Shown: positions 55,167 through 64,000 of the stretch, piece by piece
How the letters are laid out: each line of letters starts with the position of its first letter
Position numbering within the stretch: the stretch's first letter is position 1
Origin: Myxococcus virescens
GTDB lineage: Bacteria; Myxococcota; Myxococcia; Myxococcales; Myxococcaceae
Length of the DNA stretch: 64,000 nt
Assembly: GCF_900101905.1 (NCBI RefSeq)
Contig: NZ_FNAJ01000002.1
Span: 620,001-684,000, forward strand
Direction: 5' to 3'
Program-made: the position numbers and the translations under genes
Notes under the pieces: model-generated
Told to the model about the DNA's origin: nothing
The model's input: the letters and a program-made list of their open reading frames with translations, nothing else
The model's database searches: none

Positions 55167-55496
55167 TCACCCGAGGTGGGTGCGCAGTTCCTGCTCCAGC
55201 TTGGCGCGAGGCTGGGCGCCCAGCAGTTGCCGCACCACCTTGCCCTCCTTGAAGAGCAGCAGCGCCGGGACGGAGCGGATGCCATAGCGCATGGCGGACT
55301 CCGGATGGTCGTCCACGTCCAGGCGGGTCACCTTCAGCCGGCCCCGGAAATCGGCGGCAATCGCGTCGAGCACGGGGGCGAGCGCACGGCACGGCGGGCA
55401 CCAGGCAGCGGTGAAGTCCACCAGCACGGGCTCGGATGACTCCAGCACCTCCCGTTGAAAGTGCGCGTCGTCCAGCGAGATGACGTTCGTCGTCAT
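55167..55496 (-). CDS. Thioredoxin
   Basis: 109 residues. The active site is W32-C33-P-P-C36, with Pro in place of the usual Gly of CGPC, a variant that is expected to shift redox potential. The cis-Pro motif is RSVPALLLFKEG and the fold is complete. A ribosome-binding site AGGAGG precedes ATG 55496. It reduces disulfides in the cytoplasm. No signal peptide is present. The gene lies alone, on the minus strand, convergent with the MoxR/VWA operon. Confidence 0.92.
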   Translation of the reverse strand: MTTNVISLDDAHFQREVLESSEPVLVDFTAAWCPPCRALAPVLDAIAADFRGRLKVTRLDVDDHPESAMRYGIRSVPALLLFKEGKVVRQLLGAQPRAKLEQELRTHLG

Positions 55497-55614
55497 GGCG
55501 TGTCCTCCTCGTTCGGCCGGGCGCGTGGCCCTGCCTGGGTGTGGACACAGGTGTAGTGGCCTCTACGGGAACGGACGAGCGCCCGCGAGGGAACGCAGTG
55601 TTGCGCGAGGTCCC

Positions 55615-56553
55615 TTACCGGCTCCGGGAGGACGTGGGCTCGGTGGCGTCGTCCCAGGGGAGCGAGGCGCCGCGTTCACTCAACAACGCCAGGAAGGCGC
55701 GCACCTTGGGCGGGAGCTGTCGCCTGCTGGGATAGACGGCGAAGACAGGGATGCCCGGCGGCGTCTCGGCTTCCAGCACCGGAACGAGGAGCCCGCCGCG
55801 CACGTCCTCGGCGACGAGCGAGGCAGGAAGCCGCACCACGCCCAGGCCCGCGCGCGCGGCCGCTTGTCCCGCGCGCACGCTGGGAACGCGCAGCCGTCCC
55901 GTCACCGGCAGGCTCTTCGCGCCGCGGCCCTCGCCGAAGAACCAGACCTCGTCGGTGCCGGGCGTGGCGAGCACGACGCAGGCATGACCTTGCAGCTCCG
56001 CCGAGGTCCGGGGTGCCCCTTGCCTCGCGAGATAGGCGGGGCTGGCGTAGTAGCCGGTGCGAAGGCGCCCGAGCCTTCGGGCCACCATGGCGGAGTCCGC
56101 GAGCGGGCCGGTCCGCAGCGCCACGTCGTACTCCTCGGAGATGAGGTCCACGTGCGCTTCGGCGAGTGAGACTTCCACGCGGAGCAGGGGATTGCGCAAC
56201 AGCAGCTCGGCGATGAGCGGTGTCAGCAGCTCGCCCAGCAGTGAGAGCGTGGCGATGCGCAAGGTGCCCTGCGGCGTGACGCGCGACTCGCCGAGCGCGC
56301 GATTCACCTCGCGAGCCTCCGCCACCAGCCGCGCGCAGTGGGCGTGGTAGTCGCGGCCCACCTCCGTCAGCCGGAGCCCGCGCGTATTGCGCTCGATGAG
56401 CCGGACGCCGAACCGCTCTTCCAATGCCGCGAGGCGGCGGCTCACCGTGGATTTGCGCAGCCCCAGCCGCTCCGCCGCGGCGGTGATGCCACCGGTCGCC
56501 ACCACCTCGGTGAAGAGGAGCATGTCATCCAGGAGGGGCGGGCTTGTGGGCAC
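55615..56553 (-). CDS. LysR-family transcriptional regulator
   Basis: 312 residues from a GTG at 56553; an ATG at 56523 is possible. The helix-turn-helix is GGITAAAERLGLRKSTVSRRLAALEERFGVRLIERNTRGLRLTEVG (about 21-66). The effector domain begins TLRIATLSLLGELLTPLIAELL and has EYDVALRTGPLADSAMVARRLG, the usual LysR pattern. It belongs to the CrgA/DNA-binding group near AaeR by look, but the ligand is unknown. No target gene is directly divergent except the lipoprotein gene 318 bases away. Confidence 0.88.
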   Translation of the reverse strand: MPTSPPLLDDMLLFTEVVATGGITAAAERLGLRKSTVSRRLAALEERFGVRLIERNTRGLRLTEVGRDYHAHCARLVAEAREVNRALGESRVTPQGTLRIATLSLLGELLTPLIAELLLRNPLLRVEVSLAEAHVDLISEEYDVALRTGPLADSAMVARRLGRLRTGYYASPAYLARQGAPRTSAELQGHACVVLATPGTDEVWFFGEGRGAKSLPVTGRLRVPSVRAGQAAARAGLGVVRLPASLVAEDVRGGLLVPVLEAETPPGIPVFAVYPSRRQLPPKVRAFLALLSERGASLPWDDATEPTSSRSR

Positions 56554-56871
56554 GCGGTCAGCCTACGGACGGGCAGGGCGCTCAGGGCGCCAGGGTGGAG
56601 ATGCACGGGGCCTGTCTGTCTCCGGCGTCGTCTGCCGCCCTTCGCCAGCGAGGAAGTGCCTCATGGCGGGTACGCTACTCCCGGCGCCCGCGCGCTGTCT
56701 GTGTAGCCTGGGTGACGGATTCAGCAGGACATTAATAATCCGTTAGGCATTAAAGATAAGAAATTCTTGAATAATGTTTCACGCGGCTGGAGCCTCGGAC
56801 TCCCCCAGGCCGTGTCCGGTGGACGGTGAGCGCCGCTCTCCGGGTTCGCGGCCCATCCCCCCGAGGACGCG
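56554..56871. other. Divergent intergenic region with AT-rich promoter segment
   Basis: 318 bases between the LysR gene and the lipoprotein gene. At 56728-56785 it is markedly AT-rich, with CATTAA twice and the palindrome AAGAA-A-TTCTT; it probably carries the promoter of the lipoprotein gene. No RNA gene is seen. Confidence 0.45.
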
Positions 56872-57918
56872 ATGAAGACGCGATTGTGGTTGCTCCTGGT
56901 GCCCGCGTTGGTGGCGGCCGGCTGTGGTCCCATCGACGAGGCAGATGAGCCCGTCATCGATGAGTTGACTGGCCAGGTGCTGCTGGAGGCCACCACGAAG
57001 TACGACATGCACCGGCTGCTGGAGGACACCGACATCACCGGCGGCCAGTGGATTACCACCGCGCAGGTGCAGGCCTTCCTCCAGCAGAACAACTCGTTCC
57101 TGGCGAACTACCGGGACCCGGCCTTCAGCAACAAGACGGCCGCCGCGCTCATCGTCGAGCGCTCCAAGGCCTTTGGCATCAGCCCGCTGTACATGCTGGC
57201 CCGCATCCAGGTGGAGTCCAGCCTCATCCAGAGCGGCAACTCCAACAACCTGGCCAAGGCCACCGGCTGTGGCTGTCCGGACACCAGCGGCTGTGACGCG
57301 CAATACGTGGGCTTCGGCAAGCAGATTGACTGCTCCGCCAAGAAGCTGCGCGGCTACCTGACGGACCTGGACGCGGGCCGTGCCACCATCTCCGGCTGGC
57401 GCGTGGGTGTGACGAAGTCCACGTCGGACCCGTGCTCGGTGCGTCCCGCCAACAAGGCGACGGCGGCGCTCTACACGTACACGCCCTGGGTGGGCGCGTA
57501 CGCCCTCCAGTGTGGCCGCACCAACGTGGGCGGCTCGTCGCTGGTGTCCGTCGTCTACCACCGCTACGAGTCGGCGTATGCGTGGGGCTCCGCCTCCGGC
57601 TGCTACTCCGAGACGGCCGACACCACCGTGCCGGAGCTCGGCTGCGTGCAGAGCTCGTCGGATGCCATGTGGCGGCAGTGCCAGTCGGGCGCCTTCACCG
57701 CGGGCAGCACCACCAAGCCCACGAACTGCACCGCGTCCTATGGCTGGTGCTCCTCCGCCACGCTGGGCCGCTCCGTGCCGCCGCGCACCTGCGTGCAGTC
57801 CACGGGCGACCAGCAGTGGCACCAGTGCGGCGCCAACAGCACGTGGCTGAGCGCGCCGAGCGCGCCCATTTCCGGCGCGGGCCCCGCGGGCTCGTGCTTC
57901 GCGATGTACGGCCTCTAG
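56872..57918 (+). CDS. Lipoprotein with glucosaminidase/lysozyme-like domain
   Basis: 348 residues. The signal peptide ends in VAAGC (Cys18). Residues about 60-240 contain SKAFGISPLYMLARIQVESSLI (98-119), in which Glu115 follows a pattern seen in glucosaminidases and lytic transglycosylases (GVNPYYLASRIRQE-like), and a series of Cys residues that suggests disulfides. The C-terminal part has two copies of CVQSxxDxxWxQC (starting near residues 258 and 307), each about 50 residues. This could be a peptidoglycan-binding or carbohydrate-binding repeat. It may remodel cell wall or lyse prey. The enzymatic role is inferred from motif shape. A hairpin follows the stop. Confidence 0.68.
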   Translation: MKTRLWLLLVPALVAAGCGPIDEADEPVIDELTGQVLLEATTKYDMHRLLEDTDITGGQWITTAQVQAFLQQNNSFLANYRDPAFSNKTAAALIVERSKAFGISPLYMLARIQVESSLIQSGNSNNLAKATGCGCPDTSGCDAQYVGFGKQIDCSAKKLRGYLTDLDAGRATISGWRVGVTKSTSDPCSVRPANKATAALYTYTPWVGAYALQCGRTNVGGSSLVSVVYHRYESAYAWGSASGCYSETADTTVPELGCVQSSSDAMWRQCQSGAFTAGSTTKPTNCTASYGWCSSATLGRSVPPRTCVQSTGDQQWHQCGANSTWLSAPSAPISGAGPAGSCFAMYGL

Positions 57919-57931
57919 TCGTCGAAGCGGC

Positions 57932-57957
57932 GGCTCCCGCCCGGAAGGACGGGAGCC
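57932..57957. terminator. Hairpin between convergent genes
   Basis: GGCTCCCG (57932-57939) and CGGGAGCC (57950-57957) form a perfect 8-bp stem with a 10-base loop, 13 bases past the lipoprotein stop and about 20 bases before the end of tamB. No T-run. Bidirectional termination is inferred. Confidence 0.5.
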
Positions 57958-57976
57958 CGCCGTGTCCCAGCGAGCC

Positions 57977-60900
57977 TCAGTACTGGTTGGTCCAGATGAG
58001 GTCCAACCCGCCCGAGCGCGCGTCGCCGTACTGGCCCTCCAGGCTCCAGCGCGTGCCCAGCTGGTACTCGAAGCGCACCGCGTTGGCGTTCTCTCCCTGC
58101 TGGAGGTTGGCGCCCACGCGGCCGGTGTAGCCGACGTAGATTTTGTCCGTCACGTAGGTGCCGACTTCCAGCTTGGTGCCCGCGATGCCGGAGTCCCCCG
58201 CCTCGATGGAGACCACGTCCAGGGGCAGCTTCGCGGCCAGGGCCTTGCGGGCCTCGTTGGCCACCAGCGAGCCCACCACGGACGCGGCCTGCGCGCTGGC
58301 GTTCATGGAGGCACCGGAGCTGCGCTCCAGCGTGCGTCGGCCCGTCGCCAGCAGCGTGTAGATTTCCGACTCCGGCAGCGGCGGGTCACTGGTGGGCTTG
58401 AGCGTGATTTCCCGCCCCTGGCCCCGGATGGTGACGAACACGGTGACCTTGGCGCTGTCGTTGCGGTGCTCGGCGGTGACGTTGATGTACGGCGCCATGG
58501 CCGGGCCGGTGAAGCGCACCTGGCTGTCGCGCTGGATGTCGAAGCGGCGGCCGAGCACGTCCACGCGTCCGCGCAGCACGCGCACTTCACCGAACAGGCG
58601 CGCCACGTCCGTGTATTCGACGCGAAAGTCATCCGACAGTCCCAGCTCCGCGTTGATGTCGGAGCCCTTCACCCAGAGGTTGCGGGGCGCATTCACATTC
58701 ACCCAGAACACGATGGGGGGCGTGGCCGTTTCCTCGTCTTCCACCGCCACGCCCTCCGCCGGGGCCGCGCCTTCCGCGGGGGGCTCGTTGGGATTCGCCG
58801 GGGGCTGCGCCTGGGCCGCTTCCTTGCGCTTCTTGCGGTCCAGCGGCTCTCCGTTGCGTACCAGCACCACGTCACCGGGCCGCTCCAGCGCCTGCAGGTC
58901 CTTGCGCTTGGCTTCCGGCAGCTCGATGGTGGCCTCGGGGATGGTGACGTTGCGCAGGTTGACCAGTCGCTGGGACAGCGTGCCCTCCACCTTCGCGCGC
59001 AGGCTCACCAGCGCCATGAGCTGGTCGTCGACGATGATGGGGAAGTTGCGCATCACCAGCGGCGGGTCGGACGTCCCGGGGCTGGACAGCTCGTACTCAT
59101 TCCGGGCGTTGAGCACCGCGGTCAGTGGCGAGTTGAGGTGCAGGGAGCCGTTGCCGGCCTTCGCCGACAGCGTCGTGACGGCGATGGATTCGCGGCTGGC
59201 CTTCAGGGCGAGCTGGATGTCGCGGTACTCGCCCAGGCCCATCAGCCCCAGCTTGCCGTCCTTCCACTCCACGCTGCCGTTGATGCGGGGCGCGCCCAAC
59301 GTGCCGGCGACGCTGGCGTCCGCCTGGAGCACGCCGCCGATGCTGCGCAGCATCTCCACCGTGCCGGACAGGAAGGCCGGGTTGAAGTTGCGCGCCTTGA
59401 GCGCGACCTCCACCGGAGCGTTGTCTGTCTGGAGGCCCCGGTTGAGCGCGGGCAGTGACACGTCCAGGCCCAGGCCTCCGTTCACCAGCATGGTGCCGCC
59501 GCCCGGCTCGGTGAGCAGCAGGTCGAAGCGGGAGCGGGTGTCCCGGTACGTGTAGTTCAGGCGCACCTGGCCCAGCCCCGTGTTGCCCACGCCCAGGTCC
59601 TGCACGCCGGCGGTGAGCTCCACCTGCGGCGTGTCGAGCGTGCCCCGCGCGCCCAGCTCCATGGCCAGCACGCCCTGGATGCCCTGGGGCCGGCCGCCCT
59701 GCGGTGGCGGCGCGCCCTCCGCCACGGGCGACGCCGGGGTGGCCAGGCCGGGAAGCTCCTGGAGCGGCACCGGGCCCACGCGGCCGGTGATGTCGAAGGG
59801 GATGTAGCCGTAGACCTCGCGGTCCTGGAGCGCGCCCAGCGGGGCCGCCAGCGTGGCCGTGAGCTGCGCCAACGGTCCGTCCTGGCGCTGCGCGTTCAGC
59901 GTGAGCTTCACGTCCTTGTCGCCGCCCACGACGCTGAGCTGCCCGTTCATGGGTGGCAGCCCGTTCATCGTCACCGCGTTGGCCTGCACGCGCAGCGTCG
60001 CGTGGGGCACCAGGACCGAGCCCTCGAAGTCCAGGTGCGCCGTCACCGTGCCGCCCGGCCGCTGCACGCCGCTCATGCCTTCGAGCAGCGTGAGGGGCAA
60101 CTGCGTCACGCGGGCCTCCACGCCCAGCGTCGTCGCCAGGAGCTCATCGGGCGTGGGCGGCTTCGCCAGCAGCCCGCCCACCGTGAAGGGCGTCCGCAGG
60201 GCCAGGTACATCTGCGAGCCCACACCCTCCACGTCCAGGCGCGCATCCAGCGTCTGGTCCTCGCGGTCGGACGCGGCGCGCAGCTGGAAGGCCAACGGCA
60301 CGGGCAGCGAGAAGCCCGGCGGCGGCGTCTGGTAGCGCACGTCCTGCCCGCGCAGGGTGAAGTCCAGCAGGGGCTCACGCGCGGGGCCTTCCACGGTCAG
60401 CGTGCCGGCCAGCCGGCCGCTGGCGCTCTCGGGCTGGCCCGCGAGCTTCATGGCGCCGGCGATGTCCAGGTCCTCCAGATTCAGGCGCACGGACATCGCA
60501 TCGCGCCGGCGCTTGAGCACGCCCTGCACCGGCACGTCAAACTCGGCGGCGAGCCGCGCCACGGGCAGGCTGGCCGCCAGTGTCCCGGTGGCGCGGTCCT
60601 TCACGTAGCGCGCCTTCAGCTTCGCCTGGAGCCCCTCGTAGCCGCGCGCGCTGCCGTCTTCCAGCCGCAGGTCGGTCTCCGCGTCGGGGCGCGCCATCGT
60701 CCCGCTGACGGCGGCGTGGCCTGTCAGCCTGCCCCCCAGGCCCAGCGACTCCGGGACGAAGGCCCTGGGCAGCCGCGACAAATCGAGCGCGCCCAGTTCC
60801 ACGCGCGCGTTGACGCGCTGGCCGCGCATCGCGCCCTGTAGCGACAGCGTCTGCCCCTCCGACGCGAGCCGCAGCGGGGGCGCCACCTCGACGTTGCCTC

Positions 60901-62710
60901 CGCCGAAGCCCAGGTGCGTGGGCGCCTGGAGCGTCCAGGTGGCCTCCGGCCAGAACAGCGCCAGCTGCCGGATGGCCAGTCCCTGGCGATTGCCGTCCAC
61001 CTGGCCACTGAGCGTGAGCCCCAGCTCCGCGTCTCCCGCCACGCGCACGCTGGCCTCCAGCGCACGGTCCTGCGTGGCCAGCGTGACGGCGACGTCGCGC
61101 AAGTCCCGTCCGCCCGCCTTCAGCCGGGACACCACCAGCGTGGCGTTGGACGTGAGGGGGTGGCTGACGTCCGGCATCTCCAGCTTCAGGGACACCTCCT
61201 GCGCCGCCACGTCGCCGTACCGCAGCGCCGCGAAGCCACCGTCGACCTTCACGGCGGGCGTGCGCAGCGGGCCCTTCACGGAGAAGTCCAACGTGCCGTT
61301 GCCCGCCATGGGGGCCACCACGCCCGGCATCAGCTTGGACAGCATCTGCGAGAGCAGGGCGAGGTTGCCGGCGGTGAGGCCGCCTTGCAGGTTCACCGAC
61401 TCCGCGGTGCCGTCTCCCTTGGCCTGCAGGGCCACGCCCGGCGCGAGCATCCGCAGCCGCATCAGCGAATACCGGCCCTCCTTCGCGCTGGCCTCCAGCT
61501 CCACCGGACCCAGCGGCTGGCCCAGGTATTGGGAGGGGGACACGGTGAGCTTCACCTCGCCTTCCATCGACTCCAGGCTCGTGCCTCCGCCCTTCGCGTC
61601 CAGGTCCGCGGCGATGCGCGTCTTGGGGCCCTGCGCCATCAGCTCCGACAGGTCCACGTCGCGCGCCTTCACGGACAGGCCGTCGGTGCGCATCCGCTCC
61701 AAATCCATGCCGCCCTTCACGGACACGGAGGCGCTGGCGGCCTTCGCGGTGACGTCCACCCGCGCCGCGTCGCCGTCCAGTCCGGCGGAGCCCTCCGCGG
61801 ACACCGGCACCCGCAAAGGCCAGTTGGGCACGAAGGCCCGCAGCAGGTCGGGCGGCGCGGATAGGCGCCGCAGCTCCAGTCCTGCTTGGAGCCGGCCCTC
61901 CGGCGCGCCCGGCGGCGTCTCTGGCGGGAGCTTCGCGCGGCCGCTGGCGTCCAACACCAGCCCCGCGGCCTCCAGGTCGACATCGCCTTCGAAGGCGCCC
62001 TCTTCGCCGCGGGCCTTCAGCGCCAGCCGCACGGGCCCAGGCACGGGACGGGCGAGGTTCGCGGTGGCGTCCAGGTTCGCGCCCACGCCCTGCGTCGCGG
62101 CGGCGTAGCGGGCCGAGCCCCGGGCATCCAGGTCCTCCAGCCGCACCTGCCGCTCACCGCCTTCGGGCACCGCCTGACGGAAGTCGACATAGCCGTCCTC
62201 GAGCACGAGCTCGTGCAAGTCCAGCGTCAGCGAGCCGCGGCCCTGGGAGGGCTCCTCGGGGCTGGGCGTGCGGGGCTCCAGCGCGCGCGTCAGGTTCAGT
62301 CCGCGCTCGTCCTGGGCCAGATACAGGCGCGGACGCTCGAGGCGCGCGGAGGGGAGGTTCACGTGCTGGCGCACCAGCCCCGCCAGCCGCGCGCGCACGT
62401 CCACCCGGGCAATCTCCGCCACCAGCTCGCCTTCGGGGTCATACAGCTTCACGTCCTCGAGGATGACGCCGCTCAGGGACAGGTCCAGGCGCCCCAGCTC
62501 CAGCCGGCCGGAGAGCTGCTCATGGGCCAGCGCGAGTCCCTTCTGGACGAGCCAGGCCTCTCCGCGCGACGTCGTGACGAAGACGAGCACGCCCGCGACG
62601 ACGAGCACGATGAGGCCCACGAGGCCCAGCAGGCCCCACAGCACGCGGCGGCCCCAGCGCGCGGGCCGGCGGGGTGGGGGAGGCGCGGCGCTCGGGGCGG
62701 ATTCCGTCAA
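57977..62710 (-). CDS. tamB: Translocation/assembly module protein TamB
   Basis: 1577 residues. The start is a TTG at 62710 overlapping the TGA of the upstream barrel gene (TTGA), with GGAGAGG five bases before; the frame extending to 62803 is inside that gene. One N-terminal membrane helix (RRVLWGLLGLVGLIVLVVAGVLVF) precedes a very long run of beta-strand repeats (AsmA/TamB type, for example GRLELGRLDLSLSGVILEDVKLYDPEGELVAEIARVDVRA), a Pro/Glu/Ala linker near residue 1310-1350, and the conserved C-terminal TamB domain ending WSLEGQYGDARSGGLDLIW. TamB bridges inner and outer membranes and aids outer-membrane protein or lipid transport. It is cotranscribed with the BamA/TamA-like gene, as in TamA-TamB pairs. 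Confidence 0.9.
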   Translation of the reverse strand: MTESAPSAAPPPPRRPARWGRRVLWGLLGLVGLIVLVVAGVLVFVTTSRGEAWLVQKGLALAHEQLSGRLELGRLDLSLSGVILEDVKLYDPEGELVAEIARVDVRARLAGLVRQHVNLPSARLERPRLYLAQDERGLNLTRALEPRTPSPEEPSQGRGSLTLDLHELVLEDGYVDFRQAVPEGGERQVRLEDLDARGSARYAAATQGVGANLDATANLARPVPGPVRLALKARGEEGAFEGDVDLEAAGLVLDASGRAKLPPETPPGAPEGRLQAGLELRRLSAPPDLLRAFVPNWPLRVPVSAEGSAGLDGDAARVDVTAKAASASVSVKGGMDLERMRTDGLSVKARDVDLSELMAQGPKTRIAADLDAKGGGTSLESMEGEVKLTVSPSQYLGQPLGPVELEASAKEGRYSLMRLRMLAPGVALQAKGDGTAESVNLQGGLTAGNLALLSQMLSKLMPGVVAPMAGNGTLDFSVKGPLRTPAVKVDGGFAALRYGDVAAQEVSLKLEMPDVSHPLTSNATLVVSRLKAGGRDLRDVAVTLATQDRALEASVRVAGDAELGLTLSGQVDGNRQGLAIRQLALFWPEATWTLQAPTHLGFGGGNVEVAPPLRLASEGQTLSLQGAMRGQRVNARVELGALDLSRLPRAFVPESLGLGGRLTGHAAVSGTMARPDAETDLRLEDGSARGYEGLQAKLKARYVKDRATGTLAASLPVARLAAEFDVPVQGVLKRRRDAMSVRLNLEDLDIAGAMKLAGQPESASGRLAGTLTVEGPAREPLLDFTLRGQDVRYQTPPPGFSLPVPLAFQLRAASDREDQTLDARLDVEGVGSQMYLALRTPFTVGGLLAKPPTPDELLATTLGVEARVTQLPLTLLEGMSGVQRPGGTVTAHLDFEGSVLVPHATLRVQANAVTMNGLPPMNGQLSVVGGDKDVKLTLNAQRQDGPLAQLTATLAAPLGALQDREVYGYIPFDITGRVGPVPLQELPGLATPASPVAEGAPPPQGGRPQGIQGVLAMELGARGTLDTPQVELTAGVQDLGVGNTGLGQVRLNYTYRDTRSRFDLLLTEPGGGTMLVNGGLGLDVSLPALNRGLQTDNAPVEVALKARNFNPAFLSGTVEMLRSIGGVLQADASVAGTLGAPRINGSVEWKDGKLGLMGLGEYRDIQLALKASRESIAVTTLSAKAGNGSLHLNSPLTAVLNARNEYELSSPGTSDPPLVMRNFPIIVDDQLMALVSLRAKVEGTLSQRLVNLRNVTIPEATIELPEAKRKDLQALERPGDVVLVRNGEPLDRKKRKEAAQAQPPANPNEPPAEGAAPAEGVAVEDEETATPPIVFWVNVNAPRNLWVKGSDINAELGLSDDFRVEYTDVARLFGEVRVLRGRVDVLGRRFDIQRDSQVRFTGPAMAPYINVTAEHRNDSAKVTVFVTIRGQGREITLKPTSDPPLPESEIYTLLATGRRTLERSSGASMNASAQAASVVGSLVANEARKALAAKLPLDVVSIEAGDSGIAGTKLEVGTYVTDKIYVGYTGRVGANLQQGENANAVRFEYQLGTRWSLEGQYGDARSGGLDLIWTNQY

Positions 62711-64000
62711 AACGCCTCTCCAATCGACAGGTGCAGCGCGCACAGCCCGTCCGGAGCGCCCGCGAACGCGCCGCTGGGCGTCGTCGGGCCCGTGGGCCTC
62801 CACCGGCTTCCGATGCCGAAGCAGCCTCCGGCTTCGGGATAGATGTATCCCGGGGTGGAAACGGGCAATCCCCCGCCAATGTTCAACCGCCGGGCGATGT
62901 CCAGCCGGACGGGCCCGACGACCGTCAGATACCGCAGGCCCATGCCCACGGCGTGGTAGTGCTGGGGGCCGAAGAGCTTGGGCCGGTTCGCGTGGGAGAA
63001 GTCCTCGATGCCCACCAGGCCCGTGTCATAGAAGGCCGCCACCATCAGGCTCTCCGTGAACTGGTAGCGCATCTCCACCGAGGTCTCGAAGAGGCTGTTG
63101 CCACCCACGGGCACGGTGTCCCATTCCGCGTCCTGGACGACATCCGGGTTGCCGTCGCCGTCCACGTCCGCCGTGCGTTGCAGGGCGGCCAGGGGGGACA
63201 GGCGCTGGCCGTTGAAGCCGCGCATGAACGTGCCACCGCCCGAGAAGAAGCGGGTGACGATGGAGCTCTGGCTGCCGCCCGCGGGGTTCAGCGTGCCCGC
63301 GCGCACCTTCGCCGCCAGGATGAACCGCTTGTCCTCGCCGAACGAACGGTAGACGCGCAGGTCGGGCAGCAAGCGGACGTAGTTGAAGTCTCCCATGAGG
63401 GGCGTGCCTCCGCCCTTCTGGACGGAGAGGGAGATGTAGTAGCCGTCGCGTGGCTCGATGACGTCATCGCGCCGGTCCCAGGTGAAGGCCAGCTCCAGGA
63501 AGCTGAGCGCCACGTTGCACTGCGCCTGGCCCTCGCCGCAGCCCAGGACGATGGGCGGCACGCGGGAGTCGGCGCTGACGCGGCCGCTGAGCCGGTACAC
63601 CTGGAGGTTGTACGACGGGAAGATGGAGAAGTCGGGGTGCGGCTGCCAGATGACACCCGTCTGGAGCCTGCCGCCCCAGAAGTCATAGGCCTGCTCCAGG
63701 CCCTTCTCCACGCTGAGCGAGTTCTGCGCCCGCAAGTCCCTGAAGAGGAAGCGGGGCTGCTCGTACTCGGCGGTGACGTCGAAGACGGGACCGTCCTTGT
63801 TGAAGTTGAGGACGTTGGGGATGAAGGCGTAGCCCAGCCGGCCGCGGACGGTGAAGCGGCGCAGGCCGCCGCCGAAGTTGCGGTGCGTCCACTCGCCCAC
63901 CGCGCGGACCTCCTGCCGGGCCGCGTCCACGCCCAGGCCGCCGCCCAGCCGCACGGAGCGGAAGGGCGCCTCGCGCACGTCCACCACCACCGGCACCGTG
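62707..64000 (-). CDS. BamA/TamA-family outer-membrane protein (5' end outside window)
   Basis: At least 430 residues are visible; the frame remains open at 64000, so any POTRA domains are outside. What is seen is the C-terminal beta-barrel: alternating strands such as VRAVGEWTHRNFGGGLRRFTVRGRLGYAF, FTWDRRDDVIEPRDGYYISLSVQKGG, and the loop-6-like region FFSGGGTFMRGFNGQRLSPL. The last strands end with PVRLDIARRLNIGG and a tail of about 55 residues before the stop. A Ca-like motif, VDGDGNPDV, is inserted in one loop. The stop overlaps the tamB start, so this is a TamA-like partner. Confidence 0.85.
   Translation of the reverse strand, partial: TVPVVVDVREAPFRSVRLGGGLGVDAARQEVRAVGEWTHRNFGGGLRRFTVRGRLGYAFIPNVLNFNKDGPVFDVTAEYEQPRFLFRDLRAQNSLSVEKGLEQAYDFWGGRLQTGVIWQPHPDFSIFPSYNLQVYRLSGRVSADSRVPPIVLGCGEGQAQCNVALSFLELAFTWDRRDDVIEPRDGYYISLSVQKGGGTPLMGDFNYVRLLPDLRVYRSFGEDKRFILAAKVRAGTLNPAGGSQSSIVTRFFSGGGTFMRGFNGQRLSPLAALQRTADVDGDGNPDVVQDAEWDTVPVGGNSLFETSVEMRYQFTESLMVAAFYDTGLVGIEDFSHANRPKLFGPQHYHAVGMGLRYLTVVGPVRLDIARRLNIGGGLPVSTPGYIYPEAGGCFGIGSRWRPTGPTTPSGAFAGAPDGLCALHLSIGEAF

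Overview
The window is very GC-rich, with tightly packed genes on both strands and long spurious antisense reading frames, as expected of a myxobacterium (Myxococcota). The gene content points to the Myxococcus/Corallococcus/Pyxidicoccus group: a SitA5-like lipoprotein toxin with a variable C-terminus, a Ser/Thr kinase carrying a PilZ-like domain of the myxobacterial type, many lipoproteins, and several secreted proteins of unknown role. No rRNA, tRNA, CRISPR array, insertion sequence or phage module was recognised.

Left part (1-10 kb): a polymorphic toxin and a truncated putative immunity gene at the edge, a YCII-domain protein, a HAD phosphatase overlapping a ThrE-type exporter, an arylsulfatase next to a SulP anion transporter (sulfate release and sulfate uptake), and a DUF2254 membrane protein. 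10-22 kb: an MBOAT O-acyltransferase paired with a tandem SGNH-hydrolase membrane protein lies divergent to a GDP-mannose gene set (manC, then manB in an operon with an FMN reductase, a ROK sugar kinase and a one-cysteine thiol peroxidase). A kinase/PilZ/J-like regulator sits between manC and manB. Together these suggest making and O-acetylating a surface polysaccharide. 22-28 kb: a three-gene unit of two HEAT-repeat exported proteins and a secreted M23-type peptidase, an oxidoreductase and a large beta-propeller lipoprotein.

28-41 kb: a P-type cation ATPase, a DUF547 protein, a Rieske oxygenase, a four-cysteine small protein, a TolC-type efflux protein divergent from a MarR regulator with an operator-like palindrome between them, an ExbB-ExbD-TonB energy-transduction operon, an aldo/keto reductase/DoxX pair and an AraC regulator followed by what looks like a frameshifted gene.

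41-55 kb is the most interesting block. Ten recognisable genes on the + strand are chained by overlaps or gaps of a few bases: a coiled-coil membrane protein, MoxR ATPase, a large membrane-anchored exported protein, an ABC ATPase and permease, DUF58, a BatA-like VWA protein, a lipoprotein with a JAMM-like metal motif, a second lipoprotein, and a membrane protein with two VWA domains. A 17-codon reading frame bridges two of them with 4-base overlaps on both sides. This is a Bat/aerotolerance-type MoxR-VWA system expanded with a transporter and two lipoproteins.

Right end (55-64 kb): a thioredoxin, a LysR regulator, a lipoprotein with a glucosaminidase/lysozyme-like segment, and a TamB gene translationally coupled, through a TTG start, to an upstream BamA/TamA-family barrel gene that runs off the window.
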